The position numbers and the translations under genes were made by a program. 64,000 nucleotides of DNA, taken from positions 43,149,159 to 43,213,158 of the forward strand of contig NC_087064.1 in assembly GCF_963678635.1 (NCBI RefSeq), in the 5' to 3' direction. Below the pieces are notes generated by a model. That model was not told the origin of the DNA. It searched no databases and saw only the letters and a program-made list of their open reading frames with translations. Every line of letters starts with the position of its first letter. The stretch's first letter is position 1. This stretch comes from Symsagittifera roscoffensis (Eukaryota; Xenacoelomorpha; Acoela; Convolutidae). This document shows positions 31,251-44,094 of the stretch, piece by piece.

Positions 31251-33080
31251 GGAGCTTTATTGGAACAATATAGGCGTTATTTGACAAAGTTTGTAAAAAA
31301 ATGAACGTAAATGTTACATGTCAATTATGCATATTTTATTCAATTCAAAACTCTTGTGTAATATTCGGATTTGACGTTTTATGTTCATTTAAATTAATTG
31401 TTTTGATAAGTCTTGTCATTTTATTTTTTTTTATTTGTGAATTTTGACTTCTAAGAAAAAAATTCTATTGGCCTTTTCCTTTTCATAGCAGCAACATCTA
31501 AAATGCCAAATCTGTAAGACAATTCCGTCTAGTTTCGTTTTTGTAGCATCCGTCTAATTTGCTTATCGTCCAATTTCCTAGGCCCCGCTCATCCCCACTG
31601 AATTAAGCCGAAATGCTCGACTACACTGACGTCCCCAAATTTCTTACCACTGAACTATTACCTTCTAACAGATAAAAGTTTGTTTTGAAGATTAAGTACC
31701 ATTAGGGAAAAAATGGGATTTATAAAAAAAAAACAAGGTACTCGTTAGAAGTTTGGTTCCTTTTTCAACTTCGCTTATAAGTATGGTCCCAAAAAACTTA
31801 GGGTACCATTGAAACGATAATGGTTTTTTAACAGGTATAGTCAACTTTCAGGCTATCGATTTTTTGACGGGGTGTCCGACAGTGCCGAAATACAACAATG
31901 CTGGAACTTGAAAAATTGTTCAACAGTGCCCAAAAAAGATGTTTTTTGGCCCTGTTGCACAAATTTTATTTTCGACACTGCTGTACTTCGACACTCAGGT
32001 ACAACCCCTGCGAGGGCGTTCAACAGTGCTGAAATGCGACAGTAACAAAAAAATAACATGTTAGGTACTGCTGAGCAAGATTTTTGCACGGCAATGTTTT
32101 TCGGCCCCTTTTTGACAGCGTTCAAATTCGATTAGAGCAAGGTTGTAAACACAACGAAATGGGGCAACTAATTTTATAACTTAATTCCTATTTTTTGAAA
32201 AAGCCTAGTACAATTTCTAGTTTGCGAATATTTACAGGGACTTTATTTGTATTCATCCATTTGAAGTACTGCGTTTTGCTTTCATTCACATGGCAAGTTC
32301 ATAACTTGCATAGCTATTGCTCTAATATATTTAAAGAAAAAAGTGTTTTTGTTTTACATTTGAACTAGATGTAACAATATCTTCTAGATTGTATAAAAAT
32401 ACTATAAAAAGACAGAATTGCAGAATTTCAAAAAATCAGCAATCAATCCAGTACAAAATTATTTGAAAAACAGAAAATACCAACGGGAACTACAAATGAT
32501 CACAGTTACATCTATGAATGTATCAGTTCTTGGTTTCAAGAACTTGCATGTTTTGCGGGGTGTGAAATTGCCAGCATTCACCATCTGCAGTATATTTCCC
32601 ATTTGCGTGAAATTGTACGACAAAATCGAGCGAGGGTATGCAATCATGCAAAAACCAAACAATTCTTTCATTGAAAATGTTTTAAGCCGCATCATCAACT
32701 TTTTTCACCCGCTTAAACGGCAATGGCGTGAAAAGATTTTCCAATGGCGTAAAAATTTCATATAAAATCCAGCTAGGTATGCAATCACAAAAATTCAGTT
32801 CTCTCGTTCAAATTGTTTAAAATCGCATTATCAATTTTCTAACCCACTTTCACAGGAAAGTATTCATTCCTCTCGAAACCCCTCGGCTGATGGAAACACT
32901 GGCCTTTGTAGACCCGGAAAAAATGGTAGAGTCTTGAAACCAATTATACACACCCTCATAGAGGGTAGCTGAGATCAGTTGTCCACGGTCACTGCAATTA
33001 GTTTGTTGTAACTCTCAATAAAAATGCTCATTTGATCATTCAAATAGCAGGGCATCCCATGTTGACGCCCATACAAAAAC
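31251..33080. other. No recognisable gene; minor repeats
   Basis: About 31860-32060 contains several variants of 'caacagtgctgaaatgcgac' in both orientations, which accounts for the 90-codon minus frame there. The 115-codon frame at 32418-32765 shows no domain and has an antisense partner of similar quality. I see no other structure. Confidence 0.5.
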
Positions 33081-33082
33081 AT

Positions 33083-33245
33083 GCCTATCATACAATTTCT
33101 TATACGGAATCTATGCCTAATTGTGCCATAGAAGGAAATTGTATGATAAGCTTTTTTCGGACGATTGTATGATAAGCTTTTTTCTTATACGGAATCTATG
33201 CCTAATTGTGCCATAGAAGGAAAATGTATGATACGCTTTTTTCAA
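33083..33245. repeat. 85 bp tandem pair with internal inverted motif
   Basis: 'tttcttatacggaatctatg' through 'gtatgataagcttttttc' occurs at 33096 and 33181. The motif 'aaattgtatgataagc' also faces its reverse complement 'cctatcatacaattt' at 33083, so the block can fold. Possibly a very small MITE remnant. Confidence 0.75.
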
Positions 33246-36240
33246 TCGATTTTATTTCAACATTTTTGTTTGATTGCTTTAAAACTCGAATAAAACAAAA
33301 CTTTGGCAGTGTGTGTTACATGAGAGCAACTTTTTCAAAAATGAGTATTATTCACTTTTTATATATCAAAATTGAATGATATTCATCCAAAGAAAACTTA
33401 AGATTGCATATTCGGGCCTGTGCTCAAATAAACTTTTTACGGAAAAAATCTTGCATACCAAATTTGATAGTTTTTGTCTAAAACGTAGTCCAGGTTGAAA
33501 CTTTCCAGGACTCCAACAAACCCAAAATAATTAAGCGATTGTCTTGTGTATTAGGGCAACTAGTGTTTACTTTTTTATATGCCAAGATTTTTATATAGAC
33601 TATCCTCGACAGGACTGTTAAGGCCTACTGATAGATCCACTGCGATTCGCAGGAACTACATTATTATTATATAAGTAAACTTATATCTCTATCAAAACAT
33701 CATGCAAAAAATTACACTTTTTGATTATAATTCAGTAGAAAATCTTCTGAACAAACTTGAACCAGTTCTTAACTAGTATTTATAACCCAATTTTATTATT
33801 GATAAAACTATCCCTATAAAATATTACTAACTAACCAATCATATTCCATCACTAACATAGACAATTAATTGTAGTGCTGAAACTACTTGTAGTTCCAGCA
33901 CCAGAACAATTTGGATAAGTATCAGTACATTAGACTACAGTTGTTCTCCTTTTGGACAAGTTCCAAAACTATCTGGCAAATACCAGTATACACTATACAC
34001 TAGATCAATTGAGACTATGAGATAAATGAGTTAGATTAGGATTGGTATTAAACTAATAAGTTGCACGAATCTATCCGGCCGAAAATAAGATAGCATGACG
34101 AAAAGACGATGTAACCTATCTGAAGGTACTCTATGAGTAAGCTACCCCTGGCTTCAAACGCAAAATTACGTGACAAAATCCGAGTAGTTTCATAAACATT
34201 TTTCGCAAGAAAAAGGATGACAAAAAGTTTGTTATTTCGATCCAGAGTGACAAAATATGCTGATAAGAAAAGCTACCCCTGGATTCAAACTCATCTGGTG
34301 CAGCCAAAAGTCTCAAACAAGACCATAATTAACCTAGTTTTATTATATCCAAATTAGAAAAAGACCAAAGTTGCAAAATTGCAAAATGTTAGATGGAATA
34401 GACAATTTCATAGATGTCTCTACATCTCAATGAACCTACGCCAATTTTTCAGACAGTACGAGAAATACCAGGCATTGAGCGGAAATCTAGATCCCGATTT
34501 GAAAATCGACTGAACGACGTAGCGAGATACTACATGATAGTACGACACAAAACGCAAACAACATATGTTTTCAGAATCCTCTTTGCAGCAAATTTAAATT
34601 TTCATTTATTGACATGAAAATTAATTTTTTTGACGAATAATTTGCCCGCTTCATAGATCTACCTGCTGCTTTATAGCTATATTATATAACAAAAATAACG
34701 ACTGATAAAAAGATACATAAGTCGTTCCTTTCAAAATCTGCAGTACATCAAGTTTGAAAATTTTTGTAAAATCAATAAAAATTACTGAATGAAAAATATA
34801 AAATTTAGTTACTAGGAAACTTTTGCAATTTCGTTTCTATTTTGTTTTCTATGATTTAGTATAAAACTATATATGAAATATTTTTTTTCACACGGGACTT
34901 TAAAAAGTCAAACCCTCTATTTGCGTTTATTGTGTTCGCATTATTTTTTAGCAATGAAGAAGTCTTGACAAAACCTTGATAGCATCTGCAAATTACCTTG
35001 AAACTTCCTATATTTCAATCTTAAGAAACAAATCCAATTATATTTTCCTGTTTTAGGGAATCATCTACTGATCTGATGGCTTTTTGTCTAGGTACCCATC
35101 TGCCATACTTGTACCTGTATGGCTCAAAGGTGCCCATATTAGCTGTTATTGCGGGCAAACATACTGTGATTAATGAATGATTTCTTTCTCGATTTCTTAC
35201 ATCTGGGCTGAGCTGACGTTCGACTTCAATCCCGTTCGTTATAATCTGGTCTCCGAATTGAACCGAAACTGTTTTAGGACATGTTTGAGTGCGTTCGAAT
35301 GGGCAAAAAACTAAAAACCCAGGAATATACTACAATATTGGAGTGTAGTTGAAACGAGAAATTGGATTTTGGCCATTAAAACATCTCACTGTGCTGTCAT
35401 GTTCAAATCCCCCTGGTTTCTTTATTCTGGTGAGAACAAAGATAACGACAGTTTTCATAGAATTCAGTCTTTAGTGAATTAAAAATTAAAATTTAGTTAG
35501 TAGAAAGTTTCAACGTTTGTTTTATTAAACTTATAAAAAGTTTCTTGCTTCTCAAGAGACCACTTTTTTTTAATCCACGTTTCATCACCTAAGACATAGC
35601 AAATTCATTCAAAAACTAACATCATTCAAAACTATAACCCTTAAAACAATTTTAAATTTATAAATTTTCCTGAATTAAAATCTTTTATTTAAAACATTCA
35701 TCAAGGCCTAACATTGCCCTATAAAAAATTAAACTTCTAAAAAAAACAGATCATCAAGTTTTTTCTTGGATCTTCAACTTAACTTTAAAAATTTTTTTAT
35801 TTCACTTAAATCAACCGATCATCAAAGCTTCACTTTGATCAATCAGAACAACTTTGTTCTCCCCACTTCATAATTCACAATGTCTAACGACCTCAAACGT
35901 CGATTCACTCTCCAATCCTTATCAAAAACAAAACAAGGAGGAAATATTCAGTAGAACTGATAATTATAATTAGGATAAACAGTGAAGAACTTCGGTTACT
36001 CATCCTTCGCTTGAGCCCTTCCTCTTCGCGGACCCAGGCTAAAATCACTAAATTATTAGTAAGCTCTAAGACAGTATCTAGCGATCTGCTTGTGTTCTAA
36101 ACATACCTGAACCTTTTGGATTGGATTACTATTCTCCAACCACTGATCAAAAATCAAACCCCTAATTAAAATTAAGAAAGTTTTTCATACAATAAAACTT
36201 AGTCACCAGAAAGTAAGCATCATTCTAATGAATTGATACA
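33246..36240. other. No recognisable gene
   Basis: About 3 kb of AT-rich DNA. The phrase 'gctacccctgg[c/a]ttcaaac' appears twice (34139 and 34272), a short direct repeat. The 67-codon frame at 34414-34617 has no domain. From about 35.6 kb the plus strand becomes A-rich, like the retroelement C remains further right. Confidence 0.45.
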
Positions 36241-36344
<104 letters not shown>

Positions 36345-38599
36345 CCCGTCAACCTCAGCAATCTATGCCCCAAGTTAAGATAACCACACAAAAACCATAA
36401 GAACTAACGTTTAAGAAATAAAATCTCTAACATCCGAACTCTGCATTGATCATTCTAAACCTTGTGCCAAGAGATAGTTTAGGCAGTAAGCAAACAATAA
36501 TACTACACAATTGTTGAATCAAAAACAAAAGATATGATCTTGTAACAATACCATTGAAAAAAAACTAACAGGCTTTATTAGATCAACAAGACAAACACGG
36601 AAAAAGACAATAATTTCAAAACAAGAACAAAAAAACGAAGATTTTTAAAAGCCCGTAACGCAGTTTCGGAATCAGATACAGTAACAAAACAAGAAAATCA
36701 GGACATAAAAAAGACTCGATAAACAAAAACAACGCAATAAACAAACAAAACTCTTTTTCTGACTCGTAATTCACAACTACATCATCGACAAAAAGCAAAC
36801 TGGAATAAAAAAATCATATATTCTTAAACCAGCATGACTATGTTATACACTTACACTACTGCAATACATAAACTGATTCAAAACGACAAAAATTTGACGA
36901 TGCTTCTATACTTCACTTTGTTATCCAGCCATAAAGTGATCTCACTCGAGGGCAAGTACATTTTTATCATAAGTGAATTACAATTTTATTTAAAAAAAAA
37001 ACAGTCCATGCACACAGGATATTCCCGAAATAAGAATTAAAACACAAATACTTGACCACTTTATAAAAAGCATCTGTAATATCACTTCACATTACGGAAT
37101 TTTCACTATTGAAATTTCACCATCCCAACCAAATCAAACACCGCATCAACTACGAACAGATGACATAGATCTAGAATTCTCAAAAGTCTTCAGAGAATAC
37201 ATAAAAAAAAAACAACATCAAAATTCACAATGAGCCAATTCAATCTTGACAAAGGCTGTTTTAACTATTATTTATAGTGTTATAACTATTTTAGAATTAA
37301 AAGAAACACCAAATGAATCACCACCTCAGACATCTCGACACTCAATTGTAAGACAAAAAATTCATCTTTTCTTAAAATTTCTAGATACAATCCGTGGAAA
37401 CATGATTTACAACGGATCCTAGCAGGGTTGATAATAGTTTATTTTATTCATAGTTCGGATTTCAATTCGACCACAAACTTCAGACGATGAAACCGTATTA
37501 GCCGATCAAACAGATAATGTATGGGATCCTGAATGGTCTAGTCCATTAATTATTATTATAACCACTAATCTTTCAAGTTCAGCAATCACCAATGTTTCTG
37601 TACACAAAGACTATGTAAGAGTTAGTCCACTTTTAATTGATGCAACACCTTTGAGCTATAACAGAAGGTTAAACAATAGAACAATAAATAGTTTAAATTC
37701 AGTATGTATCAACACACAAGAAACCCTTAAAGGAACAAAAAATCTTACACAATAGATGTTCAAACTACATCACATTTTTTTAACGAGGAAAAAGTTGAAA
37801 CAATGCCTAAAACAACACAACAAAGCTTTTCTTTTATTCATCTTACACTTACAACATCACACATAAAAAATTACTCCATTTCCACACAAAACTATTCAAT
37901 CAACAGTAAGACCATCAGTTATCCTAAAATATTCACAAATGGATTACCAAACATAGAGGCCAATAACCAAAACACGACAATCAAATCAGCAAAATCCTCC
38001 AATTAGAAATCGTTTTTCAAACCACATTAACGAAACATTTGTAAATAACAATATAAACAGCAATTAACAAAACCCCCTGAACACGGCATCAAAATCGGTC
38101 ACACGAACAATTTTACAACAAACAGATAGCAGAACAAGCCCCCACACTCAGTTTCCTTCAATGACCAACAACAAGATTGTAGTAAAAATAACCATATTTT
38201 CATCAAAACAAATATAACAATCAACAATTTACAAGTAATCAATCACACTATTCAGAAAAAGAAGGTTATTTTAATCAGAACCAACAAAATTATAATAGTT
38301 TACGAAATAACAAATGAAATACTGATCAACCACAAAAAATTTATTAACCAGATTTTTTCGTACCTTTTACGCATTTTAAACAAACACGACAACCAAGACA
38401 ACCCTTCCCTCAAAGCACAAACTCAGCCTCATATAATAATTTACAATCAAAAAGCCCTATAAACCCACAAGGATGTCAAACTAATTAAATGCAAAATGAC
38501 TTTCTATCACCATATTGTCTACAACAACATGAAAAAACAAAGACTCCACTTACATTTTTTCCACAAATACCAAATGCAGCAGTACCATTTCAAATGACT

Positions 38600-39360
38600 A
38601 TGAATCTATAGCTTATGGGTGGATCATCTATATCTTCAAATAAACTCATAGTACTCACAGGAATAGACCCTGAATACTCGGTAGAAGCTAATCTAAATGC
38701 AGTCACTCATAGTATTCACAGGAACAGACACTGAATAATCAGTAGAAGATAATCTAAATGCATTCACAGCAAATTGAATTTTCAATAATAGGCCCAGAAC
38801 CAATAATCACACCAATCTATCAAAATTAGATAAATAAACAAACAGCTTTAATCCAAACCACACTTGGTGGTGCAGCTCAAAAATGGTTTTCAGTTCAACC
38901 TAAACATTAAATCAGACTGGAAAAGATTCACACAAGAAATTTCAAAAATATTTTACTGTGAAAGAAACAAACAATACCAGAAAGTCATATGTAACAAAAT
39001 CCGTGGACTCCCAACGAGACATTAAATCAGACTGGAAAAGATTCACACAAGAAATTTCAAAAATATTTTACTGTGAAAGAAACAAACAATACCAGAAAGT
39101 CATATGTAACAAAATCCGTGGACTCCCAACGAGACAAAAAAAAACCAGCTAGTAAGAAAAACATACTCTCTCAATACGCATGACAACAAAAAAAAAGCGA
39201 AAATGATTTAACTTTTACGGATGACTCCAACACCACAACTACGCAAAAAGGCAATAAAAAAGAACATGACATCCATCCATCATCTTTTCAATAAACCCAG
39301 TTAAATTTTCAAAAACTGTTAGATAAATAGGAACAAGCTGAAATCACGATAACAGTAGAA
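38600..39360 (+). pseudogene. gag capsid region of element C, copy 1
   Basis: In shifting frames the sequence reads 'GIDPEYSVEANLNAVT', 'LGGAAQKWFS', 'SDWKRFTQEISKIFY' and 'LRKAIKKKHDIHPSSF'. The G-A-A-x-x-W-F-S and W-x-x-F blocks are typical of gypsy capsid. A 113 bp tandem duplication (38909-39021 repeated from 39022) lies inside it. Many stops. Confidence 0.75.
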
Positions 39361-39514
39361 GAAACAGAAAATTTCAAACTGAAATATGTAAAAGAGATCC
39401 AGACAACAACTTCACAAGTTAATCATATTCATGACTCTGACAATGAGTTGGAAGAAAAAATCATCCAGATATTAAACATCTATGGAAAGAGTCCAAATTT
39501 CAAAGATAAACCAT

Positions 39515-39585
39515 CATTCAGAAAATGTTGCAACTATTGTCGTAAATATTGAAATAGCATTGCTGGATGCAGACAAAAACAACAG
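39515..39585 (+). pseudogene. Nucleocapsid zinc knuckle of element C, copy 1
   Basis: 'CNYCRKY' then a TGA, then 'NSIAGC' forms a CX2C...C knuckle. The His position reads Asn and the Gly codon is a stop. The duplicate at about 47668-47722 reads 'RKYCRRYGNSIAGC', losing the first Cys instead. Confidence 0.6.
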
Positions 39586-40599
39586 GTTAACCAAAACAAA
39601 CCACACAACCACAGAGAACTAAATAAATTTTTTTACCAATACAAGAAAAAAGAGCAAAGTCTACTAAACAAGAACGTGCAAAATAAAAGCAGCCCAGGAA
39701 AAACCACATCCAGATAGCTACTCCAATTACAGAATACAAACTTGTTATCGCAATTTTTTTCCATAAGATCCTCGGATAAAATTAACACATCCAAAATTGT
39801 ACACAAAAGATGTATAAAAAGATGTATCCAATAGTCAAAATAGCGAATATTGCAAAAATTACCCAAGATCAAACTCAAAAAGAAGAAGTTACCTGAACTA
39901 AAATAGGAATTGTTCTTATTCAAACTCTCGGAACAGGTACTATTCTAAAAACCGTTCAAGAACTTCATCATACAACCGATGTTAATGTTGTTCAAACTGT
40001 AGAAATCGAGTTATTCGAACAGTAAATCACAAAACTACTCTATCAGTAGACTATATTATAACAATAACAGTAATAGGTCCCGTGATAGCTCCAAGAATCG
40101 AAACAACAACCAACTACCCAAATAGACAAAGAAACTACTCTCAGTCACCATATAGAAAAAACACACAATATTCAAACTCACAAAGTTAAAACTAAAGAAA
40201 AAGTACACCAAAACATCAAAGACAGTTTATTCAAGTTTATTCAACAGAAAACAACCAACCAGACCCTCCCGGTATTGACAAAACAGAAAACTCGGAATTA
40301 CAGTTAAATCACATACATGGTGAAACTACAGATGAAGAGAGAGAAACAGAAAATAAACTTTTAATAAACATGCTTCAAGTCAAAAACGAAAACGAAACAA
40401 CATTCGATTCGAATCAATACAAAAACAATGCAACCAAATCTAATCTAAACGAATTGAATAGCCAAAATACCGTATATTATACACCACACATTATTGATAA
40501 TAAATCAAATCAGAAGTTCTTAATAATCCAAGTTCTTATATAATCCAATAACTAGATAATCCAAGTTTTTTTAGAAAGTCCAAAAAAAATAAAGATTTT

Positions 40600-40680
40600 T
40601 AATCACCAGACCATGAAATTGATTTTCTGATTGATTCAGAAGCAAGATCAAATATTATAAACAATCTCACATGACTTGAA
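40600..40680 (+). pseudogene. Aspartic protease active-site remnant of element C, copy 1
   Basis: 'DFLIDSEARSNII' fits the D-[ST]-G-A box with Gly replaced by Glu. The copy in unit 2 (about 48765-48830) has the Asp codon changed to Val followed by a stop. Both are inactive. Confidence 0.6.
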
Positions 40681-41839
40681 ATTCAAAGTCTACATCCAAA
40701 ATTTTCACCTTCTAAAACCTCAAGTAAATTAACCACACAGAAGGAATAAATCTTACAAACTATGGAAAAATTCATTTATACCTTGTAACAACCCGAAAAA
40801 GGGAACAAAATCAGCTTTTAAAAAAGCTCTTTAAACAATTAGTTCACATAACAGATAGAAAACACAATATTATTGGAATACCGTTTATTACAATATAAAT
40901 TCACCATATTAACATATTGAATAGTAAATTCGATTTACAAGAATAAACAATACATCTCAAAAGGACAAATATACAAGAACAAATAATACATCTCAAGGAT
41001 TTTTCTAAAGACTCAATAAGCAACCTCCATTTTTCTCAAAAATTTACCTCAAATGTAATCAACAACGCAAACACTTAAATCTATTATCAGGTAACGTAAA
41101 TAATTTCTCTATAAGTCAAACCATCAATATAATTTTGATCAAAGTAAAAAAAAATATACATATCTGACCTTGAATTTATATCAATTCATAAGTTTTTTAG
41201 ATTAGCAAATTCATCCATGAATTATGCAAAAAAAAAACAAATTCAGACATAATATTTCTACATGTATACAACAACTCATCATATAAAATCACATTACCCC
41301 TTGAACTCTTAGGATATTGCCAAACAAATGCATAAATCCATCCGACAGAAGAAACAGCATTTAGAGTAAATAAAATTTTGAAGTTACTACATATTTGTCA
41401 ATCAACCGTTCTTAATGAAGAGTTATCTAGTATTAATATTACAAATGATACTACACGAAATACAGACTATTTGAGGAAAATATCCTATTTTAAACCTACA
41501 TTTCAAAAAATGCAAATGAACAACAAAATTTTCTCACAATGTCCAATTTCTAACATTCTCAAATCAATTAACAAGAATTGGATCAGTAAGCAGAACTGTT
41601 AATAAAATACTCAATGGTCTACGCTACATCTAAAATTGACTGAACTTGATGTTGGTAAAACACATTCACCATTACACCTCCTTCTTAATCATGGCGCAGT
41701 TTTCAAAAGCAACGATCAAGTAAAGTACCAATTCAATTACAAGATAAAGTAAACAGATTACTAGACATTCTGGAAATCATATCATCAGTTAACAAAGATG
41801 AATAACCGATAGGGAACAATTTCATAATTCACGTTATCA

Positions 41840-42480
41840 ATCTCGCGAAAGGATAATTGTTAAAAATTACAAATTGTTTTAGACGCAAGGTATCTCAATT
41901 ACCTAATTGATGAATCTAAAGGTTATTGGCCCATAGAACCAATCCAATTAATACTCATTAAATCAAACGGACAGTATTAAACAGCTGCTGACATGAACAG
42001 CGCATATAATCAAATTCCACTAGACGAACAATCACCACGACTTACGTAATTCGTCATTGGAAACCAACAATATGAATTTAATAGACTCCCTATGAAATTT
42101 CCTTAGGACCAGCAGCTTTTTCAGCTTTTATGTGCAAAATGTTTTTTGAACACTTAATCTTGTTTAAAATGTTATCACAACTCATACGATCTTTTTTACA
42201 ATCAAAAGCAATACAAGAATTGTTTAAAGTATTAGAAAGATATCATCAGCTTTTTCTATAAGAAAACATGAAAGCAGCCCCAGATGTATCACATTTTCTT
42301 CTCACCTGCTCGTCTTAGATTCCTTGGACATATTATTGAAGGTAGTACAAACACTCTATTAAGATCAGGAATAGATCCTTTTTAGAATTTCAACCCCCAT
42401 CTAATAAAACGAAAATCCAAGAAGTCCTTGGTATGTTAAATTTTAAGTAATCATGTTTATAAAATACAACTATTCCTTTT
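41840..42480 (+). pseudogene. Reverse transcriptase of element C, copy 1
   Basis: The clearest block is 'AADMNSAYNQIPLDEQSPRLT', a TAA, then 'FVIGNQQYEFNRLPM' (41983-42115), the RT core around the first catalytic Asp. The Y-x-D-D region at about 42170-42210 is scrambled ('YHNSYD' in the matching frame). 'RFLGHIIEG' near 42340 is the standard downstream block. Numerous frameshifts. The same TAA is present in unit 2. Confidence 0.85.
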
Positions 42481-42589
42481 TATAATTTTATTAGACAAAA
42501 AAAAACAAATTTGAATGGACAATAGAACATCAAAAACGTTTTGCTGAAATAAAAATTCTTCTCGCAGAACAGATCTCAAACACAATTCT

Positions 42590-42965
42590 TTATACAAATC
42601 AACCATTCTCTGCCATGTATGACGCCTCAAATTGTGGCATTAGCGCAGCATTCTTACAATCACTTGAAGGTACAAACAAAATGAACCTTATATTAGCCAG
42701 ATGGAGACTTCGTACATAATCCTAATTTAGACTCTCTACGCTTATGACAGAATGTACAGCTATAAAATATACACTCACAGAATATGAATTTTTAATCCTT
42801 GGATCAAAACATCCATCAGTTCTTTTTACAGATCACAAGCCAACAATTTTTTCTAACACAAAAACCAAACCCAAACAAAAAAATTTTTAGATTTCAAATT
42901 ATCTTAGTGATATTTCCAAACCTACATATAGTTTAGACAGCAGGAAAAAACCTTGTTTTACCTAA
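42590..42965 (+). pseudogene. RNase H of element C, copy 1, ending at the integrase deletion
   Basis: 'MYDASNCGISAAFLQSLEG' (42615-) carries the catalytic Asp, 'TECTAIKYTLTEYEFLILG' the Glu-helix, and 'VLFTDHKPTIF' the later block. After 'TAGKNLVLPN', which normally precedes 'D-x-L-S-R' and the integrase, the sequence jumps directly to 'LPYYQEEYALRKLTQLYSFTGL', which I place in the far C-terminal pol tail by its position. Everything between, including the zinc finger and DDE core of integrase, is missing. Confidence 0.85.
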
Positions 42966-44094
42966 TAAAAAAAATTAAATCAACATAGGAACAATCTTCT
43001 ACCATACTACCAAGAAGAATACGCCCTTCGCAAATTAACACAATTGTACTCCTTTACAGGACTAAATATTGGAGAAAAACCCTCCGAAATTGACAACAGA
43101 TCAAAATGTAATTTTTTCCCAGAGAAGAAATTGAAAATACCCAAAAACAATTACCTCAAAAACAAAGGATTATTCTCAAACTAGAAGGAAAAATTTAATA
43201 CCAGAAACAAAAAACAAATCACAACAACGCAAATCGTCACGACTCAGAAGTCAACCACGAAAAGATTAAAAAACTTTCGTTCCACAATCTAATACCTTGG
43301 AAGAAGTAGAATTTCAGAAACCCCGCTGAATAATAAAAATACGTTTAATATAATCGGATAATTTCTTCTCAAAAGTCTTTCATTTTTAATCTTGAACAAC
43401 TAGTTTAAATACAGCCAATAACAATCGTTTCAAACATCCCCCCATTCGGGTACAACCCTCCCCTATCACTCAGTAAAAATATCAACAATATTGTCTCAAC
43501 TTACACCCCATATTTTTCCCAAAAAGGAAATGTTAAATAAACCTAAAGACAAAATCTGACTTGATTATTCAGCCTAAAGACTATATATATTCCAAAAACC
43601 CCTAATCATCAATAAAAAAAAATAAAACTAGGAAGCTCATTTCTAAATCTCCAGACTTTACTTCACCAAAAACTTCTCGTATCTAACCCACTTGTCAAAA
43701 GTCAATAAACAATCCGACCGCACTAGATATCCAACTCAAAAAATATTTCGACGAAACAAATCACTTCTCAAATGCTTTTTTCCAGACTAGTTCAATGTTT
43801 TAAGATAATCATTTCAAAATTACTATCAATTATGCAACACTTTTAAATATTTTTTTTTAATTGACACTCTAGAAACAGCAGTTTTCATATTCACAAACTT
43901 TCGGAGCCTCTTCGTAATTTTCTTCTCCCTCATTTAAACTTACTATAACTTTTCAAAAATTCTTGAACACCTCTTCAGGTATGAAGTTTTAACAAGTTTT
44001 AGAATGTTACGAACTTACTTTAATATGGATGTTATCTTTATTGTTTTTGTGAGTTTCGTCGCCTTTTAGTTTAAATAATCCTTATAATTTGCAG

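Noticed and set aside
31853-32125. 90-codon minus-strand ORF with repeated 'ISAL' words
   Set aside because: Produced by several copies of a short 'caacagtgctgaaatgcgac' repeat, not by a gene.
34131-34316. Possible tRNA-like B-box in 'ggattcaaac' repeats
   Set aside because: No A-box or cloverleaf could be drawn around either copy; most likely a chance short direct repeat.
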